Assembly: GCA_944376975.1 (NCBI GenBank)
Contig: CALWEE010000042.1
Span: 1 to 10,773 of the forward strand
Source of the DNA: an uncultured Lachnospiraceae bacterium
GTDB taxonomy: Bacteria; Bacillota; Clostridia; Lachnospirales; Lachnospiraceae
DNA: 10,773 nt
Direction: 5' to 3'
Below the pieces are notes generated by a model, which had not been told where the DNA came from, did no database searches, and was given only the letters and a program-made list of their open reading frames with translations. Position numbers and translations under genes: made by a program. This document shows, one piece after another, positions 1 to 6,588 of the stretch. Every line of letters begins with the position of its first letter. Positions within the stretch are counted from its first letter, which is position 1.

Positions 1-732
1 CAGGATCACGTCGAACTGACGGGGATCCTTCACCAGCTGCATGGCGCAGTTGTCTACGAGCATATGCTCGTACCGCACTTCCGGATAGTCTTTGGCGACT
101 TCATCCACAACCTTGCGCCACAGTCTGGAAGAGTCCAGCACATTGGCCTTGTCCACACTGGTCACGTGTTTATTTCGTTTCATAGCCGTTTCAAAACCTT
201 TGACGGCAATACGTCTTATCTCATTTTCATCGTAGGTCAGGGAATCGTACGCTTTCAACACGCCGTTCTCCCGCACTGTTTTCCGTTCGCCGAAATACAG
301 CCCGCCGGTCAGTTCTCTCATGATGACCATGTCGAACCCGTCTCCGATGATCTCGTCTTTCAGAGGACAGGCCGCTTTCAGTTCTTTATAAAGATAGGCC
401 GGGCGGATGTTGGCAAACAGGCCCAGTTCCTTGCGCAGCTTTAAAAGTCCCGCCTCCGGACGGAGGGAAGGTTCCAGCTTATACCAGGGAGAGGTCGTCG
501 TGTCGCCGCCGATGGCCCCCAGAAGGACCGCGTCGCTTTCGCGGCAGGCCGCCACAGCCTCGTCGGTCAGCGGTACGCCTGTGGCGTCGATGGAGCAGCC
601 CCCCATCAATACCGGTACGTATTCAAAATGATGTCCGAACTTCTCGCTGACTTTATCGAGGATCTTCAGCGCTTCTGTCACGATCTCCGGTCCGATGCCG
701 TCACCTTTGATGACTGCGATCTGTGCATCCAT
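1..732 (-). CDS. leuB: 3-isopropylmalate dehydrogenase, 5' part (runs off the left edge)
   Basis: LeuB oxidises and decarboxylates 3-isopropylmalate with NAD+ to 2-oxoisocaproate, the last step before transamination to leucine, in the cytoplasm. The 244 visible residues show the family in order: KGDGIGPEIV at 9-18, LLGAIGG at 70-76, the substrate arginines R100, R110 and R139, the GGLYFGE motif with Y146, and the VTSVDKANVL segment with K195 and D194. D227 sits in the LVDNCAMQL metal-binding stretch. A full protein is usually about 355-365 residues, so roughly the last third lies beyond position 1. The ATG at 732 follows an AGGAAAGG-type ribosome site. It is third in transcription order after leuC and leuD, 106 bases from leuD, and may also have its own promoter in that gap. 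Isocitrate or tartrate dehydrogenase relatives are less likely given the leuCD neighbours and LRPEAGLLKLR-type arginine motif. Confidence 0.96.
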   Translation of the reverse strand, partial: MDAQIAVIKGDGIGPEIVTEALKILDKVSEKFGHHFEYVPVLMGGCSIDATGVPLTDEAVAACRESDAVLLGAIGGDTTTSPWYKLEPSLRPEAGLLKLRKELGLFANIRPAYLYKELKAACPLKDEIIGDGFDMVIMRELTGGLYFGERKTVRENGVLKAYDSLTYDENEIRRIAVKGFETAMKRNKHVTSVDKANVLDSSRLWRKVVDEVAKDYPEVRYEHMLVDNCAMQLVKDPRQFDVIL

Positions 733-753
733 AATTGATTCCTTTCCTGATAT

Positions 754-806
754 GTCACAGAAAAGTTTTTCTTTCCTTCGCTTTTCTGAAAATTCCCTTC
801 TGTGAC
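754..806 (-). promoter_or_regulatory. Overlapping stem-loops in the leuD-leuB gap
   Basis: Read on the minus strand, GTCACAGAA (806-798) is an exact 9-base inverted match to TTCTGTGAC (762-754). A second exact 8-base pair, CAGAAAAG (788-781) with CTTTTCTG (765-758), uses part of the same 3' arm, so the two stems exclude each other. The first two bases of the outer arm lie at or beside the start predicted for the internal promoter, and the base of the stem is only a few bases from the leuB ribosome site. No run of T follows, so it does not look like a terminator. A role in mRNA stability, processing or leuB translation is inferred. Confidence 0.5.
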
Positions 807-813
807 TACTAAT

Positions 814-842
814 ATCATAACTTAATTTCTGTTTTTTTTCAA
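814..842 (-). promoter_or_regulatory. Candidate internal promoter for leuB
   Basis: On the minus strand there is TTGAAA (842-837), a 17-base spacer, and TATGAT (819-814), each box matching the sigma-A consensus at 5 of 6 positions. The -35 box overlaps the leuD stop codon and the spacer is A-rich. A start near 807 is predicted, about 75 bases before the leuB ATG. It would let leuB be expressed apart from leuCD. The match is good, but activity is inferred. Confidence 0.5.
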
Positions 843-1336
843 TGCGTTTTTACATTCTGGTTCATATAGCTGATCAGTCCGCCGGCGGCGATCAGCTCCT
901 GCATGAATGGCGGGAAAGCCTGCCCTTTGTAGGATTCATTTTTCGTCTTATTGTAGATGATCCCTTCGTCAAAATCAATCTCCACCACGTCCCCGGCGGA
1001 TATCTTTTCGGAAGCTTCCCTGCACTCGATGATCGGAAGGCCGATATTGATGGCGTTCCGGTAAAAAATGCGGGCAAAGGTCTCCGCGATCACGCAGCTG
1101 ATGCCGGATGCCTTGATGGCCATGGGCGCGTGCTCTCTTGAAGAACCGCAGCCGAAATTTTTCCGGGCCACGATGATATCGCCCGCTTTCACCTTTTTCA
1201 CGAAATCGCTGTCGATATCTTCCATACAGTGTTCAGCCAGCCCTTTCGGATCGGTTATGGCCAGATGCCGGGCCGGGATGATCACGTCCGTGTCCACATT
1301 GTCTCCGTATTTAAAAACAGTACCGCATGCTTTCAT
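839..1336 (-). CDS. leuD: 3-isopropylmalate dehydratase small subunit
   Basis: LeuD is the swivelling small subunit of isopropylmalate isomerase. With LeuC it interconverts 2- and 3-isopropylmalate by dehydration and rehydration in the leucine pathway. The 165-residue protein has the family marks: [14 protein letters not shown] at 12-25, [12 protein letters not shown] at 60-71 (the loop that reaches into the active site), and [12 protein letters not shown] at 90-101. Its length fits the short LeuD type of clostridia and archaea, which also covers homoaconitase-like enzymes; the adjoining leuB supports the leucine role. An open frame begins at a GTG at 1354, but that codon lies against the ribosome site, so the ATG at 1336 is the better start. 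The gene begins 18 bases after the leuC stop and is surely co-transcribed with it. Confidence 0.95.
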   Translation of the reverse strand: MKACGTVFKYGDNVDTDVIIPARHLAITDPKGLAEHCMEDIDSDFVKKVKAGDIIVARKNFGCGSSREHAPMAIKASGISCVIAETFARIFYRNAINIGLPIIECREASEKISAGDVVEIDFDEGIIYNKTKNESYKGQAFPPFMQELIAAGGLISYMNQNVKTH

Positions 1337-1345
1337 CGTATCCTG

Positions 1346-1351
1346 CCTCCT
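1346..1351 (-). promoter_or_regulatory. Ribosome binding site deciding the leuD start
   Basis: AGGAGG on the minus strand, 9 bases before the ATG at 1336. It overlaps the second and third codons of the longer GTG-started frame, which argues that the true protein begins MKACGTVF. Confidence 0.85.
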
Positions 1352-1354
1352 CAC

Positions 1355-2620
1355 TTATAATCCCAGGCTGTCCGGTCCGGATATCTTTCCGGTCACGGCG
1401 CTGGCTGCCGCCACCGCCGGGCTTGCCAGGTAGATCTCAGATGTCACGTGGCCCATACGTCCCACGAAATTCCGGTTCGTCGTGGATACGCACCGCTCGT
1501 GATCCGCGAGTATGCCCATATAGCCGCCCAGGCACGGTCCGCATGTCGGCGTGCTCACAATGGCGCCGGCTTCAATAAAGGTTTCGATGTAACCGGCCTT
1601 CATGGCGTCCATGTAGATCTTCTGGGTCGCCGGTATGACGATGACCCGGAGTCCCTTTTTCACTTTGCGCCCTTTTAACACCTCAGCCGCGATCCGAAGA
1701 TCTTCCAGGCGGCCGTTGGTACAGGAACCGATCACCACCTGGTCGATGTCCACATCGCCCACTTCGTCAATGGTCCGGGTATTCTCCGGCAGATGCGGGA
1801 AGGCCACGGTGGGTTTTAACGCGGCCAGATCGATGGTATAAACTTCGTCATATTCCGCGTCCGGATCCGCCTCGTATATTTTGTACGGTTTGCTGCTGTG
1901 TTCCCGTATGTAAGCTTCCGCCTTTTCATCGACCGGGAAAATGCCGTTCTTGCCGCCGGCTTCGATGGCCATATTGGCTATCGTGAACCGGTCGTCCATG
2001 GACAGATGGGCAATGCCGTCGCCCGTAAACTCCATGGAACGGTAAAGGGCGCCGTCCACACCGATCATGCCGATGATGTGCAGGATGATATCCTTGCCGC
2101 TCACCCATTTGGCCGGCTTGCCGGTCAGGATGAACTTGATGGCGGAAGGCACTTTAAACCAGGCTTTTCCCGTAGCCATGCCGCAGGCCGCGTCCGTGCT
2201 GCCCACGCCGGTGGAAAACGCGCCCAGAGCGCCGTAGGTACAGGTGTGGGAGTCGGCTCCGATCACCGTGTCTCCGGCCGTGACAATGCCTTTTTCGGGA
2301 AGCAGGGCGTGCTCGATGCCCATCTCGCCCACTTCGTAAAAATGGGTCACATCGTTGGCATGGGCAAATTCCCGCATACATTTACAGTTCTGAGCGGACT
2401 TGATATCCTTGTTCGGTGAAAAATGATCCGGCACGAGGGCGATCTTGTCTTTGTCGAACACGCCCTTTGCCGCGAATTTATCCATCTCGTTGATCGCGAC
2501 CGGACCGGTGATATCATTGGCCAATACCATATCCAGATCGGCCATGATCAACTGACCGGCGTGAACTTCCGGAAGACCCGCCGCTGCCGCCAGGATCTTC
2601 TGTGTCATGGTCATTCCCAT
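1355..2620 (-). CDS. leuC: 3-isopropylmalate dehydratase large subunit
   Basis: LeuC is the large catalytic subunit of isopropylmalate isomerase, an aconitase-fold enzyme holding a [4Fe-4S] cluster. Visible in the 421 residues are the [13 protein letters not shown] motif (about 121-133), the [12 protein letters not shown] segment with cluster ligand C300, and [12 protein letters not shown] with ligands C360 and C363, so all three cluster cysteines are present. The length matches the roughly 420-residue LeuC2 form that pairs with a short LeuD, rather than the roughly 465-residue form of enterobacteria. The ATG at 2620 has AAGGAGG 7 bases upstream. It is first in the leuCDB order, and no leuA is seen here. 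It is transcribed divergently from a LysR-type gene, and inverted repeats in the shared gap suggest control by that regulator. Homoaconitase-type activity is a less likely alternative. Confidence 0.95.
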   Translation of the reverse strand: MGMTMTQKILAAAAGLPEVHAGQLIMADLDMVLANDITGPVAINEMDKFAAKGVFDKDKIALVPDHFSPNKDIKSAQNCKCMREFAHANDVTHFYEVGEMGIEHALLPEKGIVTAGDTVIGADSHTCTYGALGAFSTGVGSTDAACGMATGKAWFKVPSAIKFILTGKPAKWVSGKDIILHIIGMIGVDGALYRSMEFTGDGIAHLSMDDRFTIANMAIEAGGKNGIFPVDEKAEAYIREHSSKPYKIYEADPDAEYDEVYTIDLAALKPTVAFPHLPENTRTIDEVGDVDIDQVVIGSCTNGRLEDLRIAAEVLKGRKVKKGLRVIVIPATQKIYMDAMKAGYIETFIEAGAIVSTPTCGPCLGGYMGILADHERCVSTTNRNFVGRMGHVTSEIYLASPAVAAASAVTGKISGPDSLGL

Positions 2621-2658
2621 TACGATTCCTCCTTATGAAGCTATCTTTTATTTCTTAC

Positions 2659-2688
2659 TTGATAGGATAACACGTTTGGAGCTATAAT
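2659..2688 (+). promoter_or_regulatory. Promoter for the LysR-type gene
   Basis: TTGATA (2659-2664), 18-base spacer, perfect TATAAT (2683-2688), reading rightward. The predicted start near 2695 lies inside the palindrome at 2690-2703, so protein bound there could block the gene's own promoter. A second TATAAT at 2714-2719 lacks a convincing -35 box. Confidence 0.6.
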
Positions 2689-2693
2689 GGTAA
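2664..2693 (-). promoter_or_regulatory. Weak candidate promoter for leuCDB
   Basis: Reading leftward: TTACCA (2693-2688), 18-base spacer, TATCCT (2669-2664), each matching consensus at 4 of 6 positions. Poor boxes are usual for LysR-activated promoters. The palindrome 2690-2703 would sit at about -35 to -48 of a start near 2655, a typical place for the activating half of a LysR site. An alternative leftward TATAAT at 2717-2712 has no -35 partner. Placement is inferred. Confidence 0.35.
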
Positions 2694-2717
2694 TACATAT
2701 TACGAATACCTATTATA
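2683..2717. promoter_or_regulatory. Nested inverted repeats, probable LysR operator
   Basis: An inner palindrome GTAATA-CA-TATTAC (2690-2703) overlaps a longer imperfect repeat, TATAATGGTA (2683-2692) against TACCTATTATA (2707-2717), which match except for one extra base. The element lies between leuC and the LysR-type gene, where such regulators bind as tetramers and touch both promoters. The spacing does not exactly fit the classical T-N11-A motif, so the regulator is inferred from position and symmetry. Confidence 0.5.
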
Positions 2718-2730
2718 ATCATCAGTTATG

Positions 2731-2736
2731 AAAGGA
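2731..2736 (+). promoter_or_regulatory. Ribosome binding site deciding the LysR-type gene start
   Basis: AAAGGA, 6 bases before the ATG at 2743. The earlier in-frame ATG at 2728 directly abuts this site and has no ribosome site of its own, so it is unlikely to be used. Confidence 0.75.
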
Positions 2737-2742
2737 ACGATC

Positions 2743-3645
2743 ATGGACCAACATCTCAGTTTATACCGGATCTTTTACGTGGTGGCGAATACGGGAAATA
2801 TCTCCCAGGCAGCGAAACAGCTTTATATCAGCCAGCCGGCCATCAGCAAATCGATCAGCCGTCTGGAGGACAGCCTGGACGTGAAACTTTTCATACGAAG
2901 CTCACGGGGCGTCTTCCTCACAAGCGAAGGAAAGATCCTGTATCAGCACATCAAAAAAGCTTTTGAATCCATCGACGCGGGAGAAAACACGATCCGCCGG
3001 ATGAACAACCTGGGCGTGGGACGCGTCCAGATCGGTACGAGCAACACGCTGTGCCGCTTTCTTCTGCTGCCCTACTTAAAGCCTTTTATACGGGAATATC
3101 CCCACATCAAGATCCTGATCTCCTCCCAGGGATCCAATCAGACGCTGGCGGCCCTTGATCAGGGAAATATCGACGTGGGGCTCATCGCCCGCCCGGTCTC
3201 TGTCAAATCCCTTGACTTTTTTTCTCTGGGCAACATATCCGATATCTTCGTGGCGTCGCCGGATTACATGAAACATCTCCACGCGGTCCACACCGACGAC
3301 GTCCGCCTCTTTCAGGAAGCCACCCTCATGCTTCTTGACAAGCGCAACATGACCCGTCAGTATATCGACGATTATCTTTCCCTTAATCACATTGAGATCA
3401 CCGACAACCTGATCGAGGTGACCAGCATGGACCTTCTGATCGAATTCGCCAAGATCGGCCTGGGCGTCGCCTGCGTGATCAAGGAATTTGTCCGGGAGGA
3501 GCTGGAAAACGGAAGTCTCGTGGAGATCCCGCTGGACATACCGATCCACCAGAGGGAAGTGGGCTTCGCCTATCTGAAAAAAGGCCGCCGGGAAAAAGCC
3601 GTCGAACAATTCATACATTTTTATAAGGAGAAACGCAATGGATAA
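2743..3645 (+). CDS. LysR-family transcriptional regulator, likely controlling leuCDB
   Basis: This is a 300-residue LysR-type regulator. Residues 1-60 form the winged helix-turn-helix (NISQAAKQLYISQPAISKSI, about 19-38), followed by a linker helix. A periplasmic-binding-protein-like effector domain begins near 93 (GRVQIGTS, 93-100) and reaches the end. The start at 2743 is chosen from the ribosome site; the family often opens with MDQ-LSLY-IFY. It is divergent from leuC across a 122-base gap with nested palindromes, the standard layout for a LysR protein that activates its neighbour and represses itself, comparable to leuO beside leuABCD in enterobacteria. Its last 8 bases overlap the permease gene, which suggests translational coupling. 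The effector cannot be read from sequence; a leucine-pathway intermediate such as 2-isopropylmalate is a reasonable inference. It might instead serve mainly the permease. Confidence 0.9.
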   Translation: MDQHLSLYRIFYVVANTGNISQAAKQLYISQPAISKSISRLEDSLDVKLFIRSSRGVFLTSEGKILYQHIKKAFESIDAGENTIRRMNNLGVGRVQIGTSNTLCRFLLLPYLKPFIREYPHIKILISSQGSNQTLAALDQGNIDVGLIARPVSVKSLDFFSLGNISDIFVASPDYMKHLHAVHTDDVRLFQEATLMLLDKRNMTRQYIDDYLSLNHIEITDNLIEVTSMDLLIEFAKIGLGVACVIKEFVREELENGSLVEIPLDIPIHQREVGFAYLKKGRREKAVEQFIHFYKEKRNG

Positions 3646-4627
3646 TTTTATTTTCAGTTTAAACGCCACCGTACCGATCTTCCTCGTCATGGTCCTGGGC
3701 TGGTGCCTGAAAAAAGCAGGTATGCTGACGCCGGGATTCACCGCTGTCGCCGACCGCTTTGTTTTTAAAGTGGCCCTTCCTGTCCTTTTATTCCAGGATA
3801 TCGCCACCGCGGATATCCGCCACGTCTTCGATCCCGGATTCATGGCCTTCTGCATGATATCCACCACCCTGATGTTCATCGGCGTCTGGTTTTTCGCCCG
3901 CTGGTATCTCAAAGACCATCCGGATATGACCGGCGCCTTCGCCCAGGGCGCGGCCAGAGGAAGCGCGGCGGTCCTTGGCATCGCCTTCATCGAAAATATT
4001 TACGGCAATTCGGGCATGGCGCCTTTGATGATCATCTCCGCCGTCCCATTATATAATATTTTTTCCGTTGTCATATTGACCATTGGCGCGGACATGGGTA
4101 AAATCACATCTGACACGACGCTTTCCAAAAAGGCCGCTCCTACGGATATCCGGCCGGTCATAAGGAAAGCCTGCGTTAATATCGCGAAAAATCCGATCAT
4201 ACTGGGCATACTGGCCGGCTGCCTTTATAACCTTTCCGGGCTTCCGATCCCGGACATGATGTTAAAGACCGTGGACAGCGTGGCCAGCCTGGCGACCCCT
4301 CTGGCCCTTCTTACCGTAGGCGCCAGCTTCAATATGGGCCATGCCCGCAAAAAGTTCCGTCCGGCTCTTGTCGCTTCCGTGATCAAACTGCTCATCCTGC
4401 CGGCGATCTTCTTTCCATTCGCCATCGCCTTCGGATTCCGCGAAAGCGAGCTGGTGGCCATTCTCATCATGCTCGGTTCACCTACCACGGTGAGCTGCTA
4501 TATCATGGCTAAAAACATGGGCAACGACGCGGTCCTTACTTCCGGCATCATCGTTCTGGCCACATTGCTTTCGTCCATAACCCTTACCTTATGGATCTTT
4601 TTGCTGCGTTCGCTGGCCCTGATCTGA
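3638..4627 (+). CDS. AEC-family (auxin efflux carrier type) membrane permease
   Basis: This 329-residue hydrophobic protein resembles the AEC family, which in bacteria includes malate and malonate permeases and many transporters of unknown substrate. About ten membrane segments can be seen, roughly at 7-25, 42-58, 64-88, 103-119, 128-150, 184-202, 213-232, 244-266, 270-292 and 299-325, with a polar loop near 153-182 between the two halves. The stretch LPVLLFQDIA (47-56) and the KNPIILGILAG motif (184-194) are family-like. The ATG at 3638 has AAGGAG 7 bases upstream, inside the end of the LysR-type gene, so the two are coupled. The substrate is unknown. Its place beside leuCDB allows a link to leucine or its organic-acid intermediates, but this is inference only. 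Confidence 0.85.
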   Translation: MDNFIFSLNATVPIFLVMVLGWCLKKAGMLTPGFTAVADRFVFKVALPVLLFQDIATADIRHVFDPGFMAFCMISTTLMFIGVWFFARWYLKDHPDMTGAFAQGAARGSAAVLGIAFIENIYGNSGMAPLMIISAVPLYNIFSVVILTIGADMGKITSDTTLSKKAAPTDIRPVIRKACVNIAKNPIILGILAGCLYNLSGLPIPDMMLKTVDSVASLATPLALLTVGASFNMGHARKKFRPALVASVIKLLILPAIFFPFAIAFGFRESELVAILIMLGSPTTVSCYIMAKNMGNDAVLTSGIIVLATLLSSITLTLWIFLLRSLALI

Positions 4628-4636
4628 AAATAATCG

Positions 4637-4642
4637 AAAGGA
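4637..4642 (+). promoter_or_regulatory. Ribosome binding site deciding the parE start
   Basis: AAAGGA, 11 bases before the ATG at 4654. The spacing is a little long. The two earlier in-frame ATG codons fit worse: 4591 lies inside the permease gene and 4642 overlaps this site. Confidence 0.6.
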
Positions 4643-4653
4643 TGTCACACGAT

Positions 4654-6576
4654 ATGACTCAGAAAAATTCTTACGACGCGGAAAGCATATCCGTCCTTGA
4701 AGGACTGGAAGCCGTCCGCAAACGTCCGGGGATGTATATCGGCAGTACCTCCCGGAAAGGACTGAACCACCTGATCTATGAGATCGTAGACAACTCCGTG
4801 GATGAGCACCTGGCCGGTTTCTGCGGCCGCATCCACGTTTCGCTGAACAAAGACGGCTCCGCCACCATTGAAGATGACGGCCGGGGCGTTCCCGTTGATA
4901 TGCACGAAAAAGGCATGCCCGCGGAACGGCTTGTCTTCACGACCCTCCATGCCGGAGGCAAATTTGACGACTCGGTATACAAGACAAGCGGCGGCCTTCA
5001 CGGCGTAGGCTCTTCCGTTGTCAACGCCCTCTCCGCCTGGATGGACGTACAGATCAGCCGGGACGGCCATATCTTCCATGATCATTTCAAGCAGGGCATA
5101 CCCGACCTTCCGCTGGAAAACGGGATGCTGCCCACATTGGGAAAGACGCGGAAGACCGGAACGAAGATCACTTTCCTTCCGGATGATTCCATATTCGACC
5201 GGACCGATTTCAAAGAGGAAGAGATCAAAAGCCGGCTCCACGAAACCGCCTATCTGAATCCGGAGCTGACCATCATCTACGACGACCTGCGGCCCGAAAC
5301 AGCCGAACATCTGGAATTTCATGAGCCGGACGGCATCATCGGGTTCGTGAAGGATATGAATAAAAACAAGGAACACGTATGCGACGTGATCTATTATAAA
5401 GGGGAAAGCGAAGGCATCACCATGGAAGCCGCTTTCCAGTACGTGAACGAATTCCACGAAAACGTCCTGGGATTCTGCAACAACATCTACAACGCGGAAG
5501 GCGGCACCCACATAACCGGTTTTAAGACCGCTTTTACCACGGTCATGAACAGTTATGCCCGGGAACTGGGTATCCTGAAGGAAAAGGACAGCAATTTCAC
5601 CGGCGCGGACATCCGCAACGGCATGACCGCCATCATTTCCATCAAACATCCCGCCCCCCGCTTTGAAGGCCAGACCAAGACCAAACTGGACAACCAGGAC
5701 GCGTCAAAAGCCGCGTCCAAGATCACCGGCGAAGAACTTCCCAGATATTTTGACAAAAATCTGGATACGCTCAAAAATGTGCTCTCCTGCGCGGAAAAGG
5801 CGGCCAAGATACGAAAGACCGAGGAAAAAGCCAAGACCAATATGCTCTCCCGGCCCAAGTATTCCTTTGACTCCAACGGCAAGCTGGCCAACTGCGAAAG
5901 CCGGGACGCGTCCCGCTGCGAGATCTTTATCGTGGAGGGAGATTCCGCAGGAGGCACGGCAAAAACGGCCCGCAACCGGGAATTTCAGGCCATCCTGCCC
6001 ATAAGAGGAAAAATACTGAATGTGGAAAAAGCCAGCATCGACAAGATACTGGCCAACGCGGAGATCAAGTCCATGATCAACGCTTTCGGCTGCGGATTTT
6101 CCGAAGGCTACGGCAATGATTTTGACATTTCCAAACTCCGCTACGACAAGATCATCATCATGGCGGACGCGGATGTGGACGGCGCCCATATATCCACGCT
6201 GCTGCTGACCCTTTTTTACCGGTTCATGCCGGAATTGATCTATGAAGGCCATGTTTATATCGCCATGCCGCCCCTTTACAAAGCCATGCCTTCCCGGGGC
6301 AAGGAAGAATACCTCTACGACGACAAAGCCCTGGAACGATACCGGCGGACCCACAAAGGCCCCTTTACCCTTCAGCGGTACAAGGGACTTGGTGAAATGG
6401 ACGCCAAACAGCTCTGGGAAACGACGCTGGACCCGGAAACCCGGGTGCTCAAACAGGTGGAGATCGAAGACGCGCGCATGGCTTCCGATGTCACCGATCT
6501 TTTGATGGGCAACGACGTGGCGCCCAGAAAAGCGTTTATCTACCGGCACGCGCAGGACGCGCAGCTGGATATATAG
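4654..6576 (+). CDS. parE: Type II topoisomerase subunit B (topoisomerase IV ParE / GyrB-like)
   Basis: This is the ATPase and Toprim subunit of a type II topoisomerase, which passes one DNA duplex through another to decatenate or relax chromosomes. In the 640-residue protein the GHKL ATPase comes first: YEIVDN with catalytic E43 and Mg-binding N47, DDGRGVP at 74-80, and the GGLHGVG lid at 113-119. The transducer domain carries the QTK ATP contact at 340-342. The Toprim metal site is EGDSAGG (E428) plus DADVDG (D505, D507, D509), then RYKGLGEMD near 575-583. Length fits the short Gram-positive form without the proteobacterial GyrB insert. The ATG at 4654 gives [18 protein letters not shown], a usual family opening. 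Several Toprim motifs ([14 protein letters not shown]) read more like GyrB than ParE, but the partner subunit lacks a GyrA-box, so topoisomerase IV is preferred. It lies 26 bases after the permease and 12 before parC. Confidence 0.9.
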   Translation: MTQKNSYDAESISVLEGLEAVRKRPGMYIGSTSRKGLNHLIYEIVDNSVDEHLAGFCGRIHVSLNKDGSATIEDDGRGVPVDMHEKGMPAERLVFTTLHAGGKFDDSVYKTSGGLHGVGSSVVNALSAWMDVQISRDGHIFHDHFKQGIPDLPLENGMLPTLGKTRKTGTKITFLPDDSIFDRTDFKEEEIKSRLHETAYLNPELTIIYDDLRPETAEHLEFHEPDGIIGFVKDMNKNKEHVCDVIYYKGESEGITMEAAFQYVNEFHENVLGFCNNIYNAEGGTHITGFKTAFTTVMNSYARELGILKEKDSNFTGADIRNGMTAIISIKHPAPRFEGQTKTKLDNQDASKAASKITGEELPRYFDKNLDTLKNVLSCAEKAAKIRKTEEKAKTNMLSRPKYSFDSNGKLANCESRDASRCEIFIVEGDSAGGTAKTARNREFQAILPIRGKILNVEKASIDKILANAEIKSMINAFGCGFSEGYGNDFDISKLRYDKIIIMADADVDGAHISTLLLTLFYRFMPELIYEGHVYIAMPPLYKAMPSRGKEEYLYDDKALERYRRTHKGPFTLQRYKGLGEMDAKQLWETTLDPETRVLKQVEIEDARMASDVTDLLMGNDVAPRKAFIYRHAQDAQLDI

Positions 6577-6588
6577 GAGGGCCTCAAC

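Noticed and set aside
2621..2742. A leucine T-box or attenuator before leuC.
   Set aside because: The gap is only 122 bases and the predicted leader about 35. No T-box motif, leucine-rich leader peptide or terminator is visible.
3076..3990. A 304-codon minus-strand open frame across the LysR-type gene and permease.
   Set aside because: It overlaps two well-supported genes, has no recognisable domain, and is explained by codon bias.
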